Shown here in pieces: positions 1 through 5,800 of a DNA stretch of 7,649 nucleotides. Source of the DNA: DAINBT01 sp036732785 (GTDB lineage: Bacteria; Planctomycetota; Phycisphaerae; Sedimentisphaerales; SM23-30); NCBI GenBank assembly GCA_964537505.1, contig CAZICK010000125.1, positions 1 to 7,649 on the forward strand, read 5' to 3'. Each line of letters starts with the position of its first letter. The first letter of the stretch is position 1. Below the pieces are notes generated by a model that made no database searches, was not told the origin of the DNA, and was given only the letters and a program-made list of their open reading frames with translations. A program made the translations under genes and the position numbers.

Positions 1-10
1 ACCCATTTAC

Positions 11-38
11 TCACCCACTTCTGTTAAGAAGTGGGTGA
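11..38. repeat. Perfect 11-bp stem-loop at the window's left edge
   Basis: Bases 11-21 (TCACCCACTTC) pair without mismatch with 28-38 (GAAGTGGGTGA) around the 6-nt loop TGTTAA. No T-tract follows on the plus strand, and on the minus strand the stem is likewise not followed by a clear T-run, so an intrinsic terminator for a gene to the left is possible but not supported. The right half of the stem is also the first unit of the 11-bp tandem array that follows, so the hairpin may be part of that repeat element. Confidence 0.6.
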
Positions 39-98
39 AAAGTAGGTACAAACATAGTGCAAACATAGTACAAACATGGTCCAAACATAGTACAAACC
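28..98. repeat. 11-bp tandem repeat array, left copy (about 6.5 units)
   Basis: Six consecutive 11-bp units begin at 28, 39, 50, 61, 72 and 83, with a partial unit AAACC at 94-98. The consensus is AAACATAGTAC; the first two units are the variants GAAGTGGGTGA and AAAGTAGGTAC. The spacing is close to one helical turn, so equivalent bases face the same side of the DNA. A matching array in opposite orientation lies at 2543-2602. The units stay in register with no indels, which suggests slippage or unequal crossing-over. Function unknown: a phased protein-binding array and simple satellite drift are both possible. Confidence 0.85.
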
Positions 99-237
99 AC
101 ATCACTTTTCATCAGAATTCATCCAAATTTCGCGGTTTTTTCTTACCCATCTTACCTAATCGTTATAATCGTTACGCGAAAATAAGCACTTACATCAATT
201 CCAACAACGTAAAATAAGCACTTACAACAATTTCCCG
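39..237 (+). repeat. Left arm of a long inverted repeat flanking the sigma/membrane-protein pair
   Basis: This arm is reverse-complementary to 2394-2580. Bases 99-176 align without gaps to the complement of 2542-2465, with about nine differences in 78 by eye. Bases 179-237 align without gaps to the complement of 2452-2394, with about four differences in 59. The join carries about 12 extra bases in the right copy. The 11-bp array at the outer end matches too, but with different unit numbers. The order is 11-bp units, a unique AT-rich stretch, two 9-bp TAATCGTTA units and 32-bp units. No open reading frame is conserved between copies, so the arm is read as non-coding. It may be one of many dispersed intergenic copies in the genome, or one end of a mobile cassette. 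Confidence 0.85.
157..174. repeat. Two tandem 9-bp units TAATCGTTA
   Basis: TAATCGTTA occurs at 157-165 and again at 166-174 with no spacer. In the inverted copy the same pair appears as TAACGATTG and TAACGATTA at 2467-2484. It is the third tandem periodicity nested in the composite repeat. Function unknown. Confidence 0.75.
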
Positions 238-309
238 CTACCAAAAATAAGCACTTACAGCAATTCCCCGCAACCAAAAATAACGACTTACAACAATTCT
301 TCCCACTCC
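179..309. repeat. 32-33-bp tandem repeat array, left copy (4 units)
   Basis: Four units start at 179, 211, 243 and 276. Each begins AAAATAAGCACTTACA, continues with a CAATTCC-type core and ends in a variable ACC/ACGT. The last unit (AAAAATAACGACTTACAACA) has drifted most. Each unit has the inverted half-sites TAAG and CTTA around CA. The opposite copy at 2394-2453 has only two units, so the number is not conserved. The minus strand carries a short open frame that repeats a GNCCKCLFLVA peptide; this is a by-product of the near-33-bp period. Confidence 0.85.
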
Positions 310-377
310 CGGAGCTATCTTCCCGTTCGGTCAATCAGGGTTTTTAAAAATTTTTATCTCTCGTCCGAAAAACAACC

Positions 378-407
378 TTAACCACTTATTTAACAATAAG
401 TTATAAT
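378..407 (+). promoter_or_regulatory. Predicted sigma-70-type promoter of the ECF sigma gene
   Basis: A perfect -10 hexamer TATAAT lies at 402-407 and a -35-like TTAACC (4 of 6 to TTGACA) at 378-383, separated by 18 nt. An A/T block (T5-A5-T5 at 341-355) lies upstream and could act as an UP-like or bent element. The expected start near 414 leaves a leader of roughly 90 nt before the TTG at 506. The leader contains small inverted repeats at 434-448 (CCGAT/ATCGG) and 452-464 (AAGTT/AACTT). This is a pattern match only. Confidence 0.5.
384..401. promoter_or_regulatory. Palindrome filling the promoter spacer, candidate operator
   Basis: ACTTATT (384-390) and AATAAGT (395-401) are perfect inverted repeats around TAAC. 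Together they occupy exactly the 18 nt between the proposed -35 and -10. A protein bound here would sit on the promoter, as repressors do and as MerR-type activators do in their longer spacers. The sequence is AT-rich, so chance occurrence is not excluded. Confidence 0.4.
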
Positions 408-505
408 AATTAACACTGTTTTCGCTTTTATTGCCGATGAAATATCGGGATAAGTTGTGAACTTTACTAACATCTTCAGCGTAAAGCACATAGAATGGGA
501 CAGAT

Positions 506-1096
506 TTGAAGCAGGTCACCGATGAACAATTGATTGGGTTAGCCCGTGATGGCGACAAACAGGCGTTTGGTCAGTTGATGCAAAGATACGAAAAGGAGTT
601 ATTCAATTTCTTGGTTAAGTTCATGGGACAGCGTACTTTAGCGGAAGACGCATTTCAGGAAACCTTCCTGCAGGTTCATATATCCGCGTCTTCTTTTGAC
701 ACACGGCGTCGGTTTCGCCCGTGGCTATACACGATAGCAGCCAACAAGGCGCGTGACTTACTACGCAGCAGAGCCAGACGCCCGGCGATGCAGTTGACTA
801 CGTCGGACGACCAGGGCGGCGAAGTGGACCTCTGGCACAATCTGCTAAGAGACGAAACCACTCCGCAGAACATCCTTGAACAGAAACAGCAGAAAGAATT
901 GGTGCGAGAGATGGTGGCCAAACTGCCGGATCATTTACGGGAAATTTTGGTTTTGGCGTATTTTAACCAGTTGCCATATAAGGAGATAGCTCAGGTACTT
1001 GATATCCCGCTGGGAACTGTAAAATCACGGTTGCACGCGGCGGTGAGCGCTTTTGCCAGGAAATACAACGAAACAACCGATCGGCAGCGGGAATAA
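506..1096 (+). CDS. ECF-type (sigma-70 family) RNA polymerase sigma factor
   Basis: This 196-residue protein is an extracytoplasmic-function sigma factor, which directs RNA polymerase to a specific promoter set. Region 2 spans about residues 22-91, with the polymerase-contact helix AEDAFQETFLQVH (46-58) and the -10-recognising stretch FRPWLYTIAANKARDLLRSR (70-89). A charged, poorly conserved linker follows. Region 4 is about residues 138-185, with the LPDHLREILVL helix and the -35-recognising helix-turn-helix YKEIAQVLDIPLGTVKSRLH (158-177). There is no region 1 or 3 and no C-terminal extension, which is the normal ECF layout and size. The start is taken as TTG at 506: an in-frame TAG at 491 rules out anything longer, and later ATGs would cut region 2. 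Only a weak GGGA (497-500) precedes it. The next gene, 147 nt downstream on the same strand, encodes its probable membrane partner. The ECF subgroup was not determined. Confidence 0.93.
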   Translation: MKQVTDEQLIGLARDGDKQAFGQLMQRYEKELFNFLVKFMGQRTLAEDAFQETFLQVHISASSFDTRRRFRPWLYTIAANKARDLLRSRARRPAMQLTTSDDQGGEVDLWHNLLRDETTPQNILEQKQQKELVREMVAKLPDHLREILVLAYFNQLPYKEIAQVLDIPLGTVKSRLHAAVSAFARKYNETTDRQRE

Positions 1097-1179
1097 ACTG
1101 GTCGAACAAACAAATACCAGGATATACCAAACCGGCAAAGAAAATCAAAACAGAAGTTTCTATATTATCTTGTGATTAA

Positions 1180-1239
1180 ATGAGTTACGAAGAAACAAAC
1201 TTGCAGACTCATAAGGGATTGGAATATATGGTTCGCTAG
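1180..1239 (+). other. Short ORF ending 4 nt before the next gene; possible coupling element
   Basis: An ATG at 1180 opens a 19-codon frame that ends at TAG 1237-1239, four bases before the ATG at 1244. It contains a second in-frame ATG at 1228 preceded by AAGGGA (1213-1218), which encodes only Met-Val-Arg. The gene at 1244 has no visible ribosome binding site of its own. Termination at 1237 followed by re-initiation at 1244 would explain this. I do not claim the peptide is a real product. The remainder of the 1097-1243 gap shows no clear terminator or promoter. Confidence 0.25.
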
Positions 1240-1243
1240 CATT

Positions 1244-2296
1244 ATGAAAAAGCCTGATTTAGACAAATTGCAACGACTACTGGATTATAACCTTAATCTG
1301 GACGATCCCGGCCAGCGTGGGCAGACGGAAGAGCTGCTCGCCCACGATGAGCAGGCTCGAGTGCTCAATGATGCACTTCGCCGTACCCTAAAACCCCTGG
1401 AATCGTGGCCGGATGAGCCGGTTCCGCCGGGATTGGCTCAGCGTACCATGCAGTTGATTACTCAGCACGATCAGGCCAGCATTGTGGCCGAGGCTTCCGC
1501 CAGGATAGTTGGGTATCGTAACACCAGCAAGCCGGAGGGTTTATGGCATGGCCGAGGTCGTTGGATTATGAGTAATCTGCGCGATCTGGTTACGGTGGCG
1601 GCCTGCTTGCTGTTGGCCGTGATGGTTTCACAACCGGGCGTGCGACACGCCCGAGAGCTTTCCCGGCAATACAGTTGCGCTTCACAGATGCGTCAAGTGG
1701 GGGCGGGATTGTCTCAGTATGCCATGAATAACGAGGGTTTGCTGCCTTCGGTGGAACACGAGCCTGGTACGGTATGGTGGAGCATTGGTAAAAAGGGCGA
1801 AGTCAGCAGTTCCAATACGCGAAATGTCTTTTTGCTGGTCCAGCAGGGCTATCTGCCGGCTGAGGTTTTTATCTGTCCGGGCAGTGATCGCAAACCGAAA
1901 GTTCGTATTGATCTGGAAAAGCTTAAGGCCATGACGGATTTTGCCAGTCGGGAGCATGTCAGTTACAGTTTTCGTTTGATGTTTGAGCCGCGGCATCTGG
2001 AGATGGACAGCGATCCCGGGGCGGTGATAATGACGGATGTGAATCCGTTATTTGCGGATTTGGACAGCGATAATAACACAGTGTTGGACTTGACGGCGGT
2101 ACCTTTTTTATGGAAGAGCAATTCGCCCAACCATAATGACAAAGGACAAAATGTCCTGTTTAACGATGGTAGCGTGAATTTCAAGATTATCCGCCAGTTA
2201 GGGCCGGGTATGGACGACATATTTACCATCAAGGGCGTCCAGCGCTATCATGGCGTCGAACGTCCGCAAGAAGATGATATTTTCATCGCTCCCTAA
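1244..2296 (+). CDS. Single-pass membrane protein: anti-sigma-like N-terminus, pseudopilin-like C-terminal domain
   Basis: This is a 350-residue protein and the probable regulator of the upstream sigma factor. Residues 1-105 are hydrophilic, with helical, acidic LLDYNLNLDD and EELLAHDEQARVLNDALRR segments like the cytosolic end of anti-sigma factors, but lacking the HxxxCxxC zinc motif. Residues 112-130 (LRDLVTVAACLLLAVMVSQ) form one membrane segment preceded by Arg/Trp-rich sequence. Residues 145-169 (CASQMRQVGAGLSQYAMNNE, then GLLPS) match the start of the mature region of planctomycetal DUF1559-type pseudopilins, and residues 297-309 (HNDKGQNVLFNDG) match their H-X(9-10)-DG signature, here followed by Ser rather than the usual His. 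C145 and C211 may pair outside the cytoplasm. There is no prepilin leader at the N-terminus. The operon-like position suggests a sigma/anti-sigma pair; the anti-sigma role is inferred. It could instead be a pseudopilin-derived protein unrelated to sigma control. Confidence 0.75.
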   Translation: MKKPDLDKLQRLLDYNLNLDDPGQRGQTEELLAHDEQARVLNDALRRTLKPLESWPDEPVPPGLAQRTMQLITQHDQASIVAEASARIVGYRNTSKPEGLWHGRGRWIMSNLRDLVTVAACLLLAVMVSQPGVRHARELSRQYSCASQMRQVGAGLSQYAMNNEGLLPSVEHEPGTVWWSIGKKGEVSSSNTRNVFLLVQQGYLPAEVFICPGSDRKPKVRIDLEKLKAMTDFASREHVSYSFRLMFEPRHLEMDSDPGAVIMTDVNPLFADLDSDNNTVLDLTAVPFLWKSNSPNHNDKGQNVLFNDGSVNFKIIRQLGPGMDDIFTIKGVQRYHGVERPQEDDIFIAP

Positions 2297-2330
2297 CCCA
2301 GCTTTCTCACATCAGGAAATATGGAACGAC

Positions 2331-2369
2331 CGGTTCTGGGTCTGTATAAAAGATACGGACCCAGAATCG
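2331..2369. terminator. Strong hairpin just after the membrane-protein gene (candidate terminator without U-tract)
   Basis: Bases 2331-2347 pair with 2353-2369 over 17 bp, with two G-T wobbles, around the loop AAAAG; the core TTCTGGGTC pairs with GACCCAGAA. It begins 34 nt after the TAA at 2294-2296. No run of T follows on either side, so it is not a classical intrinsic terminator. It may stabilise the 3' end or end transcription with help from Rho. Confidence 0.5.
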
Positions 2370-2393
2370 CGGCGGTTGGAGCCGTCCGGGCGT

Positions 2394-2580
2394 CGGGGAA
2401 TTGCTATAAGTGCTTATTTTACGTTGCTGGAATTGATGTAAGTGCTTATTTTTGGTGGCGAGGACGTAACGATTGTAACGATTAGGTAAGATAGGCAAGA
2501 AAAAAGTGTGAAATTCCGATGAATTCTGATGGAAAGTGATGTGGTTTGGATCCTGTTTGCACTATGTTTGCACCCACTTT
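2394..2580 (-). repeat. Right arm of the long inverted repeat
   Basis: This is the inverted copy of 39-237. On the minus strand it runs through 11-bp units, the AATTC-containing unique stretch, the TAATCGTTA pair (2467-2484) and two 32-bp units (2394-2453). The best block, 2394-2452, differs from the left arm at about four positions. It has fewer 32-bp units than the left arm (two against four) and about 12 extra bases (around 2453-2464) between the 9-bp pair and the 32-bp units. A minus-strand open frame here shares the peptide PILPNRYNRY with a plus-strand frame in the left arm but then loses frame through that indel, which argues against coding. Confidence 0.85.
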
Positions 2581-2602
2581 GTACTATGTTTGTACTATGT
2601 TT
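2543..2602. repeat. 11-bp tandem repeat array, right copy (5 units)
   Basis: Five units of 11 bp start at 2548, 2559, 2570, 2581 and 2592, with a partial GGTTT at 2543-2547. Read on the plus strand the consensus is GTACTATGTTT, the complement of the left array's unit. The variant GCACCCACTTT at 2570 corresponds to the AAAGTAGGTAC variant at 39. Two identical units follow it outward (2581-2602). Unit number and order differ from the left array. Confidence 0.85.
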
Positions 2603-2603
2603 T

Positions 2604-2770
2604 GATGAAAAGTGAATGGGGGGATGGGGGAGATAGGGGGGATAGGTAAAATGGCGGGAGAAAAGGAGAAAATGGGTGGAGAACGGAGGGCGGGGACAGA
2701 AGTCAGAGGTCAGAAGTTGGGCGGGGGAGGATGAAAAAAAATAGGAGATGGGTTGGATTTGGGGGATAAT
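2604..2770 (+). other. Purine- and G-rich gene-free tract with guanine runs
   Basis: The plus strand here is almost all A and G, with guanine runs at 2618-2623, 2626-2630, 2636-2641, 2656-2658, 2674-2676, 2688-2690 and 2692-2695. The direct repeat GTCAGAGGTCAGAAG lies at 2702-2716. Nothing resembles a gene. Four-tract combinations such as 2618-2658 could fold into a G-quadruplex, and the strand asymmetry would favour an R-loop if transcribed. The ACCCATTTNCTC stretch at 1-12 resembles the complement of 2665-2680, so the inverted repeat might extend weakly into this tract. Confidence 0.5.
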
Positions 2771-2774
2771 TTGC

Positions 2775-2804
2775 TTGACGGTGGTGTATGGGGTTTGGTA
2801 TTAT
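2775..2804 (+). promoter_or_regulatory. Predicted promoter of the large repeat protein gene
   Basis: TTGACG (2775-2780, 5 of 6 to the -35 consensus) and TATTAT (2799-2804, 5 of 6 to the -10 consensus) are 18 nt apart. A start near 2811 gives a leader of about 77 nt. This is a housekeeping-type promoter and not an obvious ECF-type one, so the upstream sigma factor is not needed to explain expression. Confidence 0.6.
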
Positions 2805-2873
2805 AGCGTATATGTATATGGCAAAGTTGGTTGTCCGAATTAGGGAAATCTAATAGTTAACAGAGCGAAGAGC

Positions 2874-2880
2874 AGGAGGT
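2874..2880 (+). promoter_or_regulatory. Strong ribosome binding site fixing the start at 2888
   Basis: AGGAGGT is a full match to the anti-Shine-Dalgarno complement and sits 7 nt before the ATG at 2888. With the signal peptide that begins there, it fixes the start of the large gene. Neither upstream gene has a comparable site. Confidence 0.85.
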
Positions 2881-2887
2881 AGTTACC

Positions 2888-5800
2888 ATGTGGACAGGAA
2901 AATCGAGATCGATAGTGGGCTTGGTGTCGGTGGTTTTGGTGGTGATGGTTGGCGGTGCGGCGTTTGGTGGTACGATCTATGTGAATGATGATGCCTCGAC
3001 GGGCGGAGATGGGTCGGACTGGGACCATGCGTATAAGTATCTGCAGGATGCTCTGGACAAGCCACCATTATCCGGGGATGAGATATGGGTGGCGGCCGGG
3101 ACCTATTATCCTTCCGTAGAGGTTGGCGGCAGCGGTTCTCGCTATCAAACCTTCCAGATGAAAAACGGCGTAGCCATTTATGGCGGATTTGCCGGTACTG
3201 AAACCGCTCTGGATCAACGGGATGCGGGAAATAACGTAACGATTCTTAGCGGGGACATCGGTATTCTGGGCAATAATTCTGACAACTGCTACCATGTTTT
3301 TTATCATCCGGATGGTACTGATCTGGATACAACCGCTGTACTCGACGGTTTTACGATTACCGCCGGCCATGCCGACGGTGCTGGAGGCTATGACTACGGC
3401 GGCGGGATGTATAGCTCAGGAAGCAGTCCGATAGTGAGTAACTGCATATTCAGCGGCAACTGGGCTAAATACGGGGGTGGCGGGATGCAGAACTCTTCGA
3501 GCAGTCCGACAATAAGCAATTGCACATTCAGCGGCAACTGGGCTGGCTGCGGCGGCGGGATGTATGACGCTAACAGCAGCTCGACAGTGACCAACTGCAT
3601 CTTCACGAGCAACTCGGCCGGCGGGTACGGCGGTGGGATGTATAACGGTAACAGCAGCCCGACAGTAACCAACTGCATTCTCTGGGGCAACTACTCGGGG
3701 AACAGTGGCGGCGGGATGTATAATAACTGGTCTAGCAGCCCTACAGTGACCAACTGCATACTCTGGGGCAATGCGGCAGCTTCCGGGGGCAATAGGATTT
3801 ATAACGAGGCCGGTAGTGTCCCGGTAATCAGTTACTGCGATATTGTAAACTGTTTTTATAGCGGATCATGGGCTACTTCGCTGGGTGTTGACGGGGGCGG
3901 CAATATCGACGGCGATCCTTTGTTTGTCGATGCGGCAGGCGGTGATTTCCATCTCCAGGAAACTTCCCCTTGCATAAACGCAGGGGACAACATCGCCCCA
4001 TCTCTTCCAGTGACAGATTTCGAGGGTGATCCACGAATTATTTATGGCATAGTGGATATAGGGGCGGACGAGGTTGCTGGTGATGTATTGATTTCGTTGA
4101 ATGTTACAATCGAACCGTTCGAAAGAGCATGTACAGTGACGCTTGACCCGGCAGGGGGATTGTATTCTTTGGGAACAGAGGTTACTGTTACCGTTGAAGC
4201 GGAGGAAGGCTATGTTTTTGATAGATGGAGCGGTGATCTTAGCGGCAGTGACAACTCGGGTACGCTTACTATGGATTCACCTAAGTATGTCACCGCGCAC
4301 TTTGCGATTAACAGCGATGTTATCTATGTGGACGACGATGCAACCGGTTTAAACAGCGGTTCGTCATGGGATGATGCCCTTACCGATCTGCAGGACGCCC
4401 TGGACGTTGTGGCAATTAGCGGCAAAGATATCTGGGTGGCGGCGGGGATGTATCATCCGTCCGTGATGGTTGGCGGCAGCATACCTCCCTATCGAACCTT
4501 CCAGATGATAAATGGCGTAGCTATTTACGGCGGATTTGCCGGGAGTGAAACGGCACTGGATCAGCGCGATGTGGGAAACAATGTAACGATTCTTTCCGGC
4601 GATATCGGCGTGCCGGGGGTAGTTTATGACAACTGCTACCGCGTTTTCTATCATCCAGATGGTACTAATCTGGATGCGACCGCGGTACTCGACGGCTTTA
4701 CCATTACCGGCGGCAATGGCTGCGGGATGTATAACTACTCCAGTAGCCCGACAGTGACCAATTGCACGTTCAGCGGCAATTCGTCTGGGATGTATAACGA
4801 ACAGTACAGCAGCCCGACAGTGAGTAACTGCACATTCACCGGCAACATAGCTGACGCTGGCGGCGAGGGCGGCGGGATGTATAACGAATGGTTTAGCGAC
4901 CCGACAGTGAATAACTGCACGTTCATCGGCAACTCGGCTTACTCCGGCGGCGGCGGGATGGCAAACAATATGTCCAGCCCGACAGTAACTGGCTGCACGT
5001 TCGCCGGCAACTCGGGTGGTAACGGCGGCGGGATGTATAACAGCGAGTACAGCAACCCGAGGGTGATGGGCTGCACCTTCGCCGGCAACTCGGCTGGCTG
5101 GTACAATGGCGGCGGCGGGATGTGTAACGGTGTCTCCAGCAGCCCGACAGTAACTGGCTGCACCTTCACCGGCAACTTGGCTATTGGCAAGTACAGTTGT
5201 GGCGGCGGCGGGATGTATAACTACGAAGATAGCAGCCCGAGGGTGATGGGCTGTACCTTCAGCGGCAACTCGGCTGATTACGGCGGTGGCGGGATGGAAA
5301 ACAGTTACTCCAGCAACCCGACAGTGACGGGCTGCATCTTCTGGGGCAATTCCGCATTTTACTATGGGGACGATGAGATTTATAATCACGCTGGCACCTC
5401 TAGCGCCAGTATCCCGGTAATCAGTTACTGCGATATTGGTGGTTGCGGTGGCAGCGGGGCAGGTTGGGATGGCGATTTGGGCACGGACGGAGGCGGTAAT
5501 ATCGACGGGGATCCGCTGTTTGTCGATGGTGACGGTCCTGATGATACTTACGGAACTGAAGATGATAATTTGAGACTTTCGACTGGTTCGCCCTGTATCG
5601 ACACCGGTGATAACAGCACCGTAACAGTGGCAACCGATCTGGATGGACAAGGGCGTATCATGGATGGTGATGATGATGGCACGGCTATAGTTGATATGGG
5701 GGCATACGAATATTATGGTGATGCTTATGAGCCTGTTGTGATTTATGTTAATGCAGGCGCTACGGGGGGTGATAATAACGGGGTGAGCTGGGAAGATGCA

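Noticed and set aside
11..38. Intrinsic terminator of a gene to the left
   Set aside because: The stem is perfect but no T-tract follows and no upstream gene is visible in the window, so it is reported as a stem-loop only.
35..217. A 60-codon plus-strand frame with the peptide PILPNRYNRY, also found in a minus-strand frame at 2307-2498
   Set aside because: The shared peptide comes from the inverted DNA repeat. The frames part at the indel between the 9-bp and 32-bp arrays, so no protein is conserved.
179..309. CRISPR array
   Set aside because: The units are contiguous 32-33-bp tandem repeats without unique spacers, and no cas genes are present.
152..334. A minus-strand frame with a repeated GNCCKCLFLVA peptide, looking like a small Cys-rich protein
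   Set aside because: The peptide period arises from the 32-33-bp DNA repeat. The inverted copy has only two units and does not keep the frame, and there is no ribosome binding site.
3068..3690. Antisense frames opposite module 1 (3068-3370 and 3394-3690)
   Set aside because: These are proline/leucine-rich or short frames opposite well-defined plus-strand repeats, with no independent support.
4143..4352. A 69-codon plus-strand frame inside the large gene
   Set aside because: It lies in another frame over the InlB-B-like domain, which is coded in the main frame, and has no features of its own.
4364..5650. A 428-codon open frame on the minus strand
   Set aside because: It mirrors the beta-helix repeats of the plus-strand gene: its repeated peptides (RVAGEGAA, CRAAG, HPAA) are the complement of the GGGMYN/SSPTVTGCTF codons. 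It has no start context, and the plus frame has a signal peptide and known domains.
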